Source: Cupriavidus laharis
GTDB lineage: Bacteria > Pseudomonadota > Gammaproteobacteria > Burkholderiales > Burkholderiaceae
Reading direction: 5' to 3'
DNA: 64,000 bases
NCBI RefSeq assembly: GCF_914271435.1
Contig: NZ_CAJZAI010000005.1
Location: 186,001-250,000, forward strand
The first letter of the stretch is position 1, and every line of letters begins with the position of its first letter. Positions 12,697 to 24,500 of the stretch are shown here, one piece after another. Below the pieces are notes generated by a model. It was not told the DNA's origin, did no database searches, and saw only the letters and a program-made list of their open reading frames with translations. The translations under genes and the position numbers were made by a program.

Positions 12697-13231
12697 ACTA
12701 CCGCTTGTCCCGGCAAGGCCGGCGCTGCGTGTGCCGGCAGCGGTTACCTCGCGGTGCAGCGATCCTTGCGCCAGCCACCGCCGGTGCCGCGAGAGGCGCG
12801 TCAGCGATCCTGTCAAGTAAACAATTTCATATGCATTCGCCAAAAAGGTGCTTGCAGTTGACTGTGAAGGCTTGACTTATGCACACCAATAGGTTTGCCG
12901 CAGTGCAAGAACGGGTAACCCCTTAACTCATCTGGGGGATGTTTGCAAGGTCTTGATTTTTAAGGAATTGGAAGTTTTTCAATGCCAGCGCGCTTGCCAG
13001 TGATTCCCTTGTTTTTCGGGCTTTGGCGGCATCTCGGAGCGACTTTTCAACAAAGTTATCCACAGGGCCGATGGAATTAGTGGAAAAGCAGTCATCTATC
13101 ATCGACTTAGGGCCACATTTGAAGTTTTACTTTAAGTTGATGTTGCGCCGCACACAAAGCCTCCACCCGTCTCCCTTGCGTCGCATCCTGCACAACCTTC
13201 GCGCACGCGCCGTGCACCATAACCGCCTGTC
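12697..13231. promoter_or_regulatory. AT-richer hemE-priA intergenic region with two DnaA boxes
   Basis: This 535-base gap carries TTATGCACA at 12877-12885 and TTATCCACA at 13056-13064, both on the plus strand and both matching the DnaA-box consensus TTWTNCACA. AT-rich stretches lie around 12950-12985 and 13118-13148. No gene is supported here. A 70-codon open frame (13023-13235) has no recognisable features. The region may be a DnaA-regulated promoter or a DnaA-binding locus rather than the origin, since dnaA is not beside it. Confidence 0.55.
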
Positions 13232-15517
<2,286 letters not shown>

Positions 15518-15541
15518 AGGCCGGTTTGCATATGGCTGTGG

Positions 15542-15614
15542 TGCAACCGTAGCAACCGGCTTTCGAGATGGTGGTTGCACTAGGTTGCACCTTTGCGTTT
15601 TTCGGGAGTAAGAT
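15542..15614 (+). promoter_or_regulatory. putA promoter with GTTGCA-type PutA operators
   Basis: GTTGCA occurs at 15574-15579 and 15584-15589 (10 bases apart), and its complement TGCAAC at 15542-15547. GTTGCA is the recognised core of PutA operators in enterobacteria. TTGCAC (15585-15590) and TAAGAT (15609-15614), 18 bases apart, form a plausible promoter whose -35 overlaps the third motif. Binding there would block transcription. Autoregulation is inferred from the motif and from the DNA-binding domain of the encoded protein. Confidence 0.55.
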
Positions 15615-15712
15615 CGCGCCAGCCCAGAGGTTGCGCAGGTCGGGCCCCTATGCCGTCCAGGCCGGTCCTGGCGGCATCGACCCGCAGCCTTGTCTTACGG
15701 AGAACAGCTCGC

Positions 15713-18700
15713 ATGGCCACCACCACTCTCGGCGTCAAGCTTGACGACGCCTCGCGCGATCGCCTCAAGCGCGTCGCCCAATCCATCGACCGTACGCCGC
15801 ACTGGCTGATCAAGCAGGCGATCTTCACGTACCTGGAGCAGATCGAGCACGGCCACCTGCCGCATGAGGCGACGGCTGGCGGTGCGGCGGATGCGGACGG
15901 CGCTGACGCGGGCGACCTGGCCCATGCGGACGGTGCGCCCCAGCCTTTCCTGGAGTTCGCGCAAAGCATCCAGCCGCAGTCCGTGCTGCGTGCCGCCATT
16001 ACTTCTGCCTATCGTCGTCCTGAGACCGATTGCGTGCCGGTGCTGCTGGAACAGGCCCGGTTGCCGCAGCCGCAGGCCGAGGCCGCCATCAAAATGGCCA
16101 AGAAGCTGGCCACGGCGCTGCGCGAGCAGAAGGTCGGCACCGGCCGCGAAGGCCTGGTGCAGGGCCTGATCCAGGAATTCTCGCTGTCGTCGCAGGAAGG
16201 CGTGGCGCTGATGTGCCTGGCCGAGGCGCTGCTGCGCATTCCCGACAAGCCCACGCGTGACGCGCTGATCCGCGACAAGATCAGCGGCGCCAACTGGCAG
16301 TCGCATCTGGGCCAGAGCCCGTCGCTGTTCGTCAACGCCGCCACCTGGGGCCTGCTGCTGACTGGCAAGCTGGTGGCCACGCATACCGAGTCGGGCCTGA
16401 GCAAGGCGCTCACGCGCATCATCGGCAAGGGTGGCGAGCCGCTGATCCGCAAGGGTGTGGACATGGCCATGCGCCTGATGGGCGAACAGTTCGTCACCGG
16501 CGAAACCATTTCCGAAGCGCTCGCCAACGCGCGCAAGTACGAGGCGCAAGGCTTCCGCTATTCCTACGACATGCTCGGCGAAGCCGCGATGACGGAAGAG
16601 GATGCGCAGCGCTACCTCGCTTCCTACGAGCAGGCAATCCATGCGATCGGCCAGGCCTCGCGCGGCCGCGGCATCTATGAAGGCCCAGGCATCTCGATCA
16701 AGCTGTCGGCGCTGCACCCGCGCTACAGCCGCGCCCAGCACGAGCGCGTGGTGACCGAGCTGTACGAGCGCCTGAAGTCGCTGACGCTGCTGGCACGCCA
16801 GTACGACATCGGCATCAACATCGACGCCGAAGAAGCGGACCGCCTGGAAATCTCGCTGGACCTGCTCGAGCGCCTGTGCTTCGAGCCCGAGCTGGTCGGC
16901 TGGAACGGCATCGGCTTCGTGGTGCAGGGCTACCAGAAGCGCTGCCCGTTCGTGATCGACTACCTGATCGACCTGGCGCGCCGCAGCCGCCACCGCCTGA
17001 TGATCCGCCTGGTCAAGGGTGCCTACTGGGACAGCGAGATCAAGCGCGCCCAGGTGGACGGGCTGGAGGGCTACCCGGTTTACACGCGCAAGGTCTACAC
17101 CGACGTGTCGTACCTGGCATGCGCGCGCAAGCTGCTCTCGGTGCCGGACGCGATCTACCCGCAGTTCGCCACGCACAACGCGCACACGCTGTCGGCCATC
17201 TATCAGATCGCCGGCCACAGCTATTACCCCGGCCAGTACGAGTTCCAGTGCCTGCACGGCATGGGCGAGCCGCTGTACGACCAGGTGGTGGGCCCCGTCG
17301 CCGACGGCAAGTTCAACCGCCCGTGCCGCATCTACGCGCCGGTCGGCACGCATGAGACGCTGCTGGCCTACCTGGTGCGCCGCCTGCTCGAGAATGGCGC
17401 CAATACCTCGTTCGTCAACCGCATTGCCGACGACACGATTTCGCTCGATGAGTTGGTGGCCGACCCGGTGGCCGTGGTCGAAGCCATGCATCGCGACGAA
17501 GGCACGCTCGGCCTGCCGCACCCGAAGATCCCGTCGCCGCGCGGCCTCTATGGCAAGTCGCGCGCCAATTCGGCCGGTATCGACCTGGCCAACGAACACC
17601 GGCTGGCGTCGCTGTCGTCGGCGCTGCTGGCCGGTACCAGCGAACGCGTGGCGGCCGAGCCGATGCTCGGTGCCGAGGTGCCGGGCGCGCCCGATGCCAT
17701 CACCACGCCGGTGCTGAACCCCGCCGACCACCGCGACGTGGTGGGCCAGGTCACCGAGGCCAGTCCGGCCGACGTGGATGCCGCCCTTCAGGCCGCCGCC
17801 AACGCGGCGCCGATCTGGCAGGCCACGCCGCCCGACGTGCGCGCCGCCGCGCTGGAGCGTGCCGCCGACCTGATGGAAGCGCAGATGCAGTCGCTGATGG
17901 GAATCATCATGCGCGAGGCCGGCAAGACCTTCTCCAACGCCATCGCCGAAGTGCGTGAAGCCGTCGACTTCCTGCGCTACTACGCCGCCGAGGTGCGCCG
18001 CAGCTTCGACAACGAGACGCACCGCCCGCTGGGCCCGGTCGTCTGCATCAGCCCGTGGAACTTCCCGCTGGCGATCTTCACTGGCCAAGTGGCCGCGGCG
18101 CTCGCCGCCGGCAACACAGTGCTGGCCAAGCCCGCGGAGCAGACCCCGCTGATCGCAGCCGCCGCCGTGCGCCTGCTGCGCGAGGCGGGCGTGCCGGCGG
18201 GCGCGGTGCAACTGCTACCGGGCCGCGGCGAGACCGTCGGCGCGGCGCTGGTGGGCGACGCGCGCGTCAAGGGCGTGATGTTCACGGGCTCGACCGAAGT
18301 GGCGCGCATCCTGCAGCGCAATATCGCCGGCCGCCTCGATGCCGCCGGCCGCCCGATTCCGCTGATCGCCGAAACCGGCGGCCAGAACGCGATGATCGTC
18401 GACTCCTCGGCGCTGGCCGAACAGGTGGTGGGCGACGTGGTCAACTCGGCGTTCGACTCGGCCGGCCAGCGCTGTTCGGCGCTGCGCGTGCTGTGCCTGC
18501 AGGAAGACGTGGCCGACCGCGTGCTCGAGATGCTCAAGGGCGCCATGACCGAGCTGGCCATGGCCAACCCGGACCGTCTGTCCACCGACGTGGGCCCGGT
18601 CATCGATGACGAGGCGCGCGGCAATATCGTGCGCCATATCGACGCCATGCGCGCCAAGGGCCGCCGCGTGCACCAGGCCGACCCGAATGCCCCGCAGGGC

Positions 18701-19681
18701 GCGAGCTGCCGCCACGGGACCTTCGTGCCGCCGACGCTGATCGAGCTCGACAGCATTGAGGAACTCAAGCGCGAAGTGTTTGGCCCCGTGCTGCACGTGG
18801 TGCGTTTCCCGCGCGCGTCGCTGGACACCATGATCGGCCAGATCAACGGCACCGGTTATGGCCTGACGATGGGTATCCACACGCGTATCGACGAAACCAT
18901 TGCGCAGATCGTGCAGCACGCCGACGTGGGCAACCTGTACGTGAACCGCAATATCGTCGGTGCCGTGGTGGGCGTGCAGCCGTTCGGCGGCGAGTCCTTG
19001 TCCGGCACCGGCCCGAAGGCCGGTGGCCCGCTGTACCTGCACCGCCTGCTGTCGGTCTGCCCGCAGGATGCGGTAGTGCACAGCGTGCGCCATGCGGAGG
19101 CTTCGGGCACCGCGCCGGCCACGCCGGAGCGCCCGGTCGCCGCGCAAGCGCTGAAGGACTGGGCGAAGACGGAGATGCCCGAGGTGGCCGCCGCATGCGA
19201 CCGCTTTGCCGAAGCCTCGGCCGCCGGCATTTCGGTGACGCTGCCCGGGCCGACCGGCGAGCGCAATACCTACTCGCTGCTGCCGCGCCATCACGTCCTG
19301 TGCCTGGCCGCGCAGGAATCGGATCTTGCCACGCAACTGGCGGCCGTGCTGGCCGTCGGCAGCCAGGCTGTCATGGCGGAAAACCCTGTTGCCCGCGGGC
19401 TGTTTGCACGGTTGCCTAAGGGCGTACAATCGCGCGTCCGCCTCGTGGCCGACTGGACTTCACCGGAGGTCGAGTTCGACGCGGTGATCCACCATGGCGA
19501 TTCGGACCAGTTGCGCACCATATGCGAACAGGTGGCAGCGCGGCCGGGCCTGATCATCGGCGTACAGGGCCTGGCGCAGGGTGAGCCGAATATCGCGCTG
19601 GAGCGTTTGCTGATCGAGCGCTCGCTGTCGGTCAACACCGCGGCCGCTGGCGGTAACGCCAGCCTGATGACGATCGGCTGA
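15713..19681 (+). CDS. putA: Trifunctional PutA: repressor, proline dehydrogenase, P5C dehydrogenase
   Basis: A 1322-residue protein that oxidises proline to glutamate in two steps. ATG 15713 starts a ribbon-helix-helix DNA-binding domain (MATTTLGVKLDDASRDRLKRVA), so it is the autoregulatory trifunctional type. The FAD proline-dehydrogenase barrel spans about residues 180-560 (YDMLGEAAMTEEDAQRY, IKLSALHPRYSRAQ). The aldehyde dehydrogenase follows, with SPWNFPLAIFTGQ, the ETGGQNAMIVDSSAL stretch, and the catalytic cysteine in GQRCSALRVL. A C-terminal extension of the long-PutA type is present. In the family the protein is membrane-associated when proline is available and DNA-bound otherwise. 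Confidence 0.97.
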   Translation: MATTTLGVKLDDASRDRLKRVAQSIDRTPHWLIKQAIFTYLEQIEHGHLPHEATAGGAADADGADAGDLAHADGAPQPFLEFAQSIQPQSVLRAAITSAYRRPETDCVPVLLEQARLPQPQAEAAIKMAKKLATALREQKVGTGREGLVQGLIQEFSLSSQEGVALMCLAEALLRIPDKPTRDALIRDKISGANWQSHLGQSPSLFVNAATWGLLLTGKLVATHTESGLSKALTRIIGKGGEPLIRKGVDMAMRLMGEQFVTGETISEALANARKYEAQGFRYSYDMLGEAAMTEEDAQRYLASYEQAIHAIGQASRGRGIYEGPGISIKLSALHPRYSRAQHERVVTELYERLKSLTLLARQYDIGINIDAEEADRLEISLDLLERLCFEPELVGWNGIGFVVQGYQKRCPFVIDYLIDLARRSRHRLMIRLVKGAYWDSEIKRAQVDGLEGYPVYTRKVYTDVSYLACARKLLSVPDAIYPQFATHNAHTLSAIYQIAGHSYYPGQYEFQCLHGMGEPLYDQVVGPVADGKFNRPCRIYAPVGTHETLLAYLVRRLLENGANTSFVNRIADDTISLDELVADPVAVVEAMHRDEGTLGLPHPKIPSPRGLYGKSRANSAGIDLANEHRLASLSSALLAGTSERVAAEPMLGAEVPGAPDAITTPVLNPADHRDVVGQVTEASPADVDAALQAAANAAPIWQATPPDVRAAALERAADLMEAQMQSLMGIIMREAGKTFSNAIAEVREAVDFLRYYAAEVRRSFDNETHRPLGPVVCISPWNFPLAIFTGQVAAALAAGNTVLAKPAEQTPLIAAAAVRLLREAGVPAGAVQLLPGRGETVGAALVGDARVKGVMFTGSTEVARILQRNIAGRLDAAGRPIPLIAETGGQNAMIVDSSALAEQVVGDVVNSAFDSAGQRCSALRVLCLQEDVADRVLEMLKGAMTELAMANPDRLSTDVGPVIDDEARGNIVRHIDAMRAKGRRVHQADPNAPQGASCRHGTFVPPTLIELDSIEELKREVFGPVLHVVRFPRASLDTMIGQINGTGYGLTMGIHTRIDETIAQIVQHADVGNLYVNRNIVGAVVGVQPFGGESLSGTGPKAGGPLYLHRLLSVCPQDAVVHSVRHAEASGTAPATPERPVAAQALKDWAKTEMPEVAAACDRFAEASAAGISVTLPGPTGERNTYSLLPRHHVLCLAAQESDLATQLAAVLAVGSQAVMAENPVARGLFARLPKGVQSRVRLVADWTSPEVEFDAVIHHGDSDQLRTICEQVAARPGLIIGVQGLAQGEPNIALERLLIERSLSVNTAAAGGNASLMTIG

Positions 19682-19828
19682 GCCGGCGCGGACAAAGTTT
19701 GATGTGCGTATGCGCGGCGGCGATCCTGCCGCCATACGCATCCATAGGGGCGGAGCGCCCAGCCGGCGTTCCCGATAAGCGTAGAAAAGACGCAGCAGAC
19801 AGGCTGAACCAGCCACCAAGGAGAACTG

Positions 19829-20980
19829 ATGACCTCGACATTCCACAAGACGGCCCTGACCGTTGCCCTGACTTTCGCCGGCCTGACCGGTGCCACGGCA
19901 GCCTTCGCCCAGGCGCAGGAAATCAAGCTCGGCTTCGCCGCGCCGATGACCGGCGGCCAGGCCCAGTACGGCAAGGACATGCAGAACGGCGTCGTCCTCG
20001 CCATCGAGGACATGAACGCCACCAAGCCGAAGATCGGCGGCAAGGAAGTCAAGTTCGTGCTGGTGTCGGAAGACGACCAGGCCGACCCGAAGACCGGTTC
20101 CGTGGTGGCGCAGAAGTTGGTGGACAACGGCATCCAGGGCATGCTGGGCCATTTCAACTCGGGCACCAGCATCCCGGCCTCGATGGTCTACAATCGCGCC
20201 GGCATTCCGCAGATCGCCATGGCGACTGCGCCGGAATACACCAAGCAAGGCTTCAAGACCACCTTCCGCATGATGACCTCCGACACCCAGCAGGGTTCGG
20301 TGATCGGCGCCTTCGTGGTGAAGAAGCTGGGCGCGAAGAACATTGCGATCGTTGACGACCGCACCGCCTACGGCCAGGGCCTGGCCGACGAGTTCGAGAA
20401 GGCCGCCAAGGCCGCCGGCGGCAAGATCGTGCGCCGCGAGTTCACCAACGACAAGGCGGTGGACTTCAAGGCCGTGCTGACCAACATCAAGCGCAGCAAC
20501 CCGGACATCATCTTCTACGGCGGCGCCGAGACGCAGTCTGCTCCGATGGCCAAGCAGGTCAAGGAACTGGGCATCAAGGCCCCGCTGGTGTCGGGCGAAA
20601 TGTCCAAGACCGACAACTTCCTGAAGCTGGCCGGCCCGGCTGCCGACGGCACCGTGGTGTCGCTGGCCGGCCTGCCGCTGGACCAGATGCCGGGCGGCGC
20701 CGCGTACGAGAAGAAGTACGAGAAGCGCTTCGGCACCAAGGTGCAGACCTATTCGCCGTACGCCTATGACGGCGCCACCGCGATGATGACGGCCATGATC
20801 AAGGCCGGCTCGGCCGACCCGGCGCGCTACCTGCCGGTGCTGGCCGCCACCAACATGCAGGGCGTCACCACCAAGACGCTGGCGTACGACGCCCGTGGCG
20901 ACCTGAAGGACGGCGGCATCACCGTCTACAAGGTGGTCGGCGGCAAGTGGACCGTGCTGGAGACGGTTGGCGGCAAGTAA
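19829..20980 (+). CDS. Branched-chain amino-acid-type ABC transporter substrate-binding protein
   Basis: A 383-residue periplasmic binding protein of the LivJ/LivK family. The signal peptide spans about residues 1-30, with cleavage after AAFAQA. Mature KLGFAAPMTGGQAQYGKDMQNG, DDRTAYGQGLADEFEKAAK and the Peripla_BP_6 core follow. GGAGA precedes the ATG. No permease or ATPase gene is adjacent, so it must use a transporter encoded elsewhere. A location right after putA suggests amino-acid uptake, but the ligand cannot be read from the sequence. A terminator follows. Confidence 0.92.
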   Translation: MTSTFHKTALTVALTFAGLTGATAAFAQAQEIKLGFAAPMTGGQAQYGKDMQNGVVLAIEDMNATKPKIGGKEVKFVLVSEDDQADPKTGSVVAQKLVDNGIQGMLGHFNSGTSIPASMVYNRAGIPQIAMATAPEYTKQGFKTTFRMMTSDTQQGSVIGAFVVKKLGAKNIAIVDDRTAYGQGLADEFEKAAKAAGGKIVRREFTNDKAVDFKAVLTNIKRSNPDIIFYGGAETQSAPMAKQVKELGIKAPLVSGEMSKTDNFLKLAGPAADGTVVSLAGLPLDQMPGGAAYEKKYEKRFGTKVQTYSPYAYDGATAMMTAMIKAGSADPARYLPVLAATNMQGVTTKTLAYDARGDLKDGGITVYKVVGGKWTVLETVGGK

Positions 20981-21003
20981 GCCGGCCGGCACCAGCCTGA
21001 AGA

Positions 21004-21030
21004 ACGCCACCCGCCCGGTGGCGTTTTTTT
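21004..21030 (+). terminator. Intrinsic terminator after the binding-protein gene
   Basis: ACGCCACC (21004-21011) pairs with GGTGGCGT (21017-21024), followed by a T-run. It lies 24 bases after the stop of the preceding gene. Confidence 0.9.
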
Positions 21031-21142
21031 CTTGGCAATCCTAAAGATTGAACTGGCCGCTGCCGTTTGTTGTCCCGGATGGGGGATCGTCCCATTGGCG
21101 CATAATCCCGCATTCGCATATCCAATCCAGAAGGAGCAGTAC

Positions 21143-23110
21143 GTGTCCGTGCAGGAAGTCAGCTACGACCGCGCAATCGACCTGGCCGGTGAAGGCCGGT
21201 TCGATGAGGCGCTGGAAATCGCCGGCCAGTTGTCCCAGGCCCGGCCCGAAGTGGTCGATTTCGTCACGCTGCGGGCACGGCTGCATTTCGACAAGGGCGA
21301 TGCGCAGGCAGCCTTCGCCGTGCTCGACGACGCATTGGCGCGGCTGGAATCGCTGGGCCTGGCGGCGCCACACCGCTGGGCCTCGCGTGGGGTGATCGCG
21401 CATCGCTACGGTGCGATGCTGTTGAGCCTTGGCCGCGACCGCGACGCGCAGCCGTGGCTGCACGAAGCCGCGCGGCGCAATGGCCTGGTGTCGGGCGAAT
21501 GGGCCGCGCATTTCCATGCAGGCCTGGCCTGCTACCGGCTTGGTGACCTGGCCGGCGCCGGCCGCTACTGGCATGACCTGCTGTACCGGGCCCCCGACCT
21601 TGGCGCCGAGGACATCCTGCCGCTGGTGGGCGATGCCATCGCGCGCGCCGAGGTCGCCGGCCAGCCGGTCGAGCCCATGATGCGGGTCTGCCTGGGCCGC
21701 ATCGCACTGGACAACCCGGACCTGCTGGAGCTCGAACCGGAGGCCGCCGACGCGCTCGCCGGCGAGCAGGCCGGCCTGGTGCTGGCCGATTTTCCCGATC
21801 ATCCGCAGGCCCGCCGACTGCGCGCGCCGCTGCGCTTCGGCACCGGCGACGCCGACGGCGCCCAGGACGACCTGACCGTCTACCAGCGCCAGTGCCCCGA
21901 CCCGCAGACCGAGGTACGCGCCATGGCGTGGCGCCACCAGGCTGCAAAGGCCGCCCAGGCCGGCGCGCAGGGTGCCGATGCCCAGCCTTGGCTGAATTTC
22001 AGCCTGACCACCCAGTGCGACGATGGCGCCGGCTACTACCGTGCCGCCACGGCGCTGGGCGAGTTCATCGACCAGGTGCCGCAGGCCGAAGCCGCGCTGC
22101 GGCCCCGCCTGGTGGAGGCTTGCCAGCTTGGCGTGGCACGCTTCGAAAACTACTTCGCCACGGATGAAGGCGATGCCGGCGGCCATGGCGGCAACGCCGA
22201 CCCCCACGTCTATTCGCTGCTGTGCCGCCTGCTGGCGCGCAGCCTGCCCGACGACGCGGCCAGCCTGGACGCGCGCATCGCCCTGCACCGTAAGGGCATG
22301 GCGGCGAGCGAGTTCATCGACCACTGGATCGACCTGCTCGACTGCCACACCAGCGCCGGCCAGCACCAGAAAGTGGTGGAGCTGGCGGGCGAGGTGCTCA
22401 ACCGCTATCCGCTCGAACGTAACCCGGCCGATGTGACGTGGGCGTTCAGCCGGCTGATCGCGGCCTGGAAGGCCATCGGCGGCGCCGAGGCGGCCGAGGC
22501 TGCCGGCGCGGCCATGGCGCACATGGATGCCCGCCTCGACGCCCTGCCCGTGGAGGCACGCAGCGAGGCCGCGCATCCGATGGCGCATGCGCGCGCCCAC
22601 TACGCCGCGCTGGTGCAGGCGCGCATGGACGGCATGGACCAGCACGACCGCACCGATGCGCTGGCCGAGATCGACGCCCAGCAGCGCCGCGCGCTGCTGG
22701 TGGAGGACGTGTGGCTGTTCAACCGCTTCGGCCAGGTCTGGCGTGACCTGGGCGACCACGAACGTGCCCTGCCGCTGTTCGAGCAGGCCGTCGCCATGAC
22801 CGAAGGCGATGCGTGGGACCAGGCCGCGCCGCGCATCCAGCGCGCGCTGATCCACAACGCGGCCGCACGCCATGCGGCTGCGCTGGAGGACTTCGCCGCC
22901 GCGTTTGCCGCACGTGACGACTGGGATGCCGAAACCTGGCTGCGCGCCGTGGAGTCGGCTGTCGGCCTCGGGCAGCGGGAGACGGCGCTCGCCTACTTCG
23001 ACAAGGCGCGTGCCGCGGGCGCCGGCGAAGGCCGCACGCGCGGCCTGAACATGAAGGTCGAGACCGCCCTGCGGGCGACTCGGCCCAAGTGGAAGCTGTG
23101 GGGCGTCTGA
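21143..23110 (+). CDS. Tetratricopeptide-repeat protein
   Basis: A 655-residue, Ala/Asp-rich helical protein with degenerate TPR units, for example YDRAIDLAGEGRFDEALEIAGQL near the N-terminus and DLGDHERALPLFEQAVAMTEGD near residue 540. GTG 21143 was chosen because AAGGAG (21131-21136) lies 6 bases before it. The open frame continues 37 codons further without a ribosome-binding site. There is no signal peptide or membrane segment, so it is probably cytoplasmic. TPR arrays mediate protein binding; the partner is unknown. It is isolated between two terminators. Confidence 0.75.
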   Translation: MSVQEVSYDRAIDLAGEGRFDEALEIAGQLSQARPEVVDFVTLRARLHFDKGDAQAAFAVLDDALARLESLGLAAPHRWASRGVIAHRYGAMLLSLGRDRDAQPWLHEAARRNGLVSGEWAAHFHAGLACYRLGDLAGAGRYWHDLLYRAPDLGAEDILPLVGDAIARAEVAGQPVEPMMRVCLGRIALDNPDLLELEPEAADALAGEQAGLVLADFPDHPQARRLRAPLRFGTGDADGAQDDLTVYQRQCPDPQTEVRAMAWRHQAAKAAQAGAQGADAQPWLNFSLTTQCDDGAGYYRAATALGEFIDQVPQAEAALRPRLVEACQLGVARFENYFATDEGDAGGHGGNADPHVYSLLCRLLARSLPDDAASLDARIALHRKGMAASEFIDHWIDLLDCHTSAGQHQKVVELAGEVLNRYPLERNPADVTWAFSRLIAAWKAIGGAEAAEAAGAAMAHMDARLDALPVEARSEAAHPMAHARAHYAALVQARMDGMDQHDRTDALAEIDAQQRRALLVEDVWLFNRFGQVWRDLGDHERALPLFEQAVAMTEGDAWDQAAPRIQRALIHNAAARHAAALEDFAAAFAARDDWDAETWLRAVESAVGLGQRETALAYFDKARAAGAGEGRTRGLNMKVETALRATRPKWKLWGV

Positions 23111-23152
23111 CGCCGTCCTGACGTCCCCCGCTTGGGGTAATTCCGCAATGAG

Positions 23153-23182
23153 AAACGCCATCAGCGAAGATGGCGTTTTTTA
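23153..23182 (+). terminator. Intrinsic terminator after the TPR gene
   Basis: ACGCCATC and GATGGCGT (23155-23176) form the stem with loop AGCGAA, followed by TTTTT. Confidence 0.9.
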
Positions 23183-23243
23183 TTGAAAGTTAGAAGCAAA
23201 ATTTGGCGCATTCCGTGCGGTGTCAGACAATCACTGACAAGGA

Positions 23244-24500
23244 ATGTCATGTGCTTCCATTACCATGTCACGCATGAATGGACTGAGCCAACTTTTCCCG
23301 TCACTTCCGCTCGCGCCCGGCGGCCTGTTCTGGGTCGGCCTGGCGCTGGTCGGCGCCGGCCTTGCGGGCGAACTGAGCCGCCGCTGGCTGCGTTGTCCCC
23401 GCATTGTCGGCTACGCGGCGGCGGGCCTGTGCGCGGGCATGCTCGGGCGCAGCATCGTCGACGACAACATGATCGCCCAGACCCGTATCCTGATCGATAT
23501 GGCGCTGGCACTGGCCCTGTTCGAACTGGGGCACCGTCTTTCGCTGACCTGGCTGCGCGCCAACCGCTGGCTGTTGCTGACCAGCGCCTTCGAAAGCCTG
23601 CTGACCTGGGGCCTGGTCGCCGCGGTGCTGCAATGGATCGGGGCCTCGCCAGCCATTGCCATCCTGGCCGGCGGCATCGCGGTGAGCACGTCGCCGACCA
23701 TCGTGTTGCAGCTCAAGAACGAACTGCGCGCCGAAGGCCAGGTGACCGAGCGCCTGATGGCCATGGCCGCGCTCAACAGCATCTACGCCGCCGTGATCGT
23801 GCAGGTGGCTACCGGCTGGCTGCATTCGGAGTATGGCAACCTGGGCGCCGCGCTGCTGCACCCGCTCTACCTGCTGGTCGGCTCCTGCCTGCTGGCCTGG
23901 GTGGTTGGCAAGGTGGGCCACGCCATCTACGGCCGGATGTCGGTGGACGATCACTACAGCTTTCTCGTGCTGGTGGGCCTGGTACTTTTCACACTGGCGC
24001 TGACCCGGGTACTAAAATTGTCGATGCCGATCGCGCTGTTGCTGGCCGGTGTCGTGTTCAAGCACCAGGATAGCCAGCCGCATGTGTGGCCGACGCACTT
24101 CGGCAGCGCCGGCAGCCTGCTGATCATTGTCATGGTGGTATCGCTGGGCCTGCCTCTCACCGCGCATGACTGGGTGGTCGGCGGCGCCTATGCCGTGGTG
24201 CTGGTGCTGTTGCGCCACACGGCCAAGCTGGCGGGCGTGGTGTCGCTGGGTTCGTTCTCGGGGCTGAGCCTGCGCCAGTGCATGGCGCTCGGGCTGGCGC
24301 TGGCACCCATGTCGGGCCTGGCGTACCTGCTGATGAACGACGTCGCGCGCTTGTATCCGGGTACCGGGGAACCTCTGGCCGCCATCATCCTGTGCGCGCT
24401 GGCCATCGAGCAACTGCTGGGCCCGGTGATCGCGGCCTGGGCACTGCGCTTCGCCGGTGAAGTCCGTGCCGATCTGCGCAGCAATGGAGGAGGGCGCTGA
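23244..24500 (+). CDS. Cation/proton antiporter, CPA2 (KefB-type) membrane domain
   Basis: A 418-residue integral membrane protein with about 12 hydrophobic helices and no C-terminal TrkA-N domain. The segments [25 protein letters not shown] and [16 protein letters not shown] fit the Na+/H+ exchanger (CPA2) fold. It probably exchanges K+ or Na+ for protons at the inner membrane. The start is uncertain. ATG 23244 is too close to AAGGA, and ATG 23265 or 23274 ([16 protein letters not shown]) are equally possible. Its stop overlaps the next start (TGATG), so it is translationally coupled to the ligase gene. Confidence 0.82.
   Translation: MSCASITMSRMNGLSQLFPSLPLAPGGLFWVGLALVGAGLAGELSRRWLRCPRIVGYAAAGLCAGMLGRSIVDDNMIAQTRILIDMALALALFELGHRLSLTWLRANRWLLLTSAFESLLTWGLVAAVLQWIGASPAIAILAGGIAVSTSPTIVLQLKNELRAEGQVTERLMAMAALNSIYAAVIVQVATGWLHSEYGNLGAALLHPLYLLVGSCLLAWVVGKVGHAIYGRMSVDDHYSFLVLVGLVLFTLALTRVLKLSMPIALLLAGVVFKHQDSQPHVWPTHFGSAGSLLIIVMVVSLGLPLTAHDWVVGGAYAVVLVLLRHTAKLAGVVSLGSFSGLSLRQCMALGLALAPMSGLAYLLMNDVARLYPGTGEPLAAIILCALAIEQLLGPVIAAWALRFAGEVRADLRSNGGGR

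Noticed and set aside
12697-13231. DnaA-box region as the chromosomal replication origin
   Set aside because: Only two boxes were found, with no dnaA or dnaN beside them and no cluster of boxes or AT-rich repeats. A secondary DnaA site is more likely.
15695-18211. Minus-strand open frame of 838 codons opposite putA
   Set aside because: It is antisense to a well-conserved enzyme and lacks any recognisable domain or start signal.
19705-19740. Hairpin between putA and the binding-protein gene as a terminator
   Set aside because: The dyad (TGCGTAT with ATACGCA, inner GGCGGC/GCCGCC) has no T-run after it, so I do not call it an intrinsic terminator.
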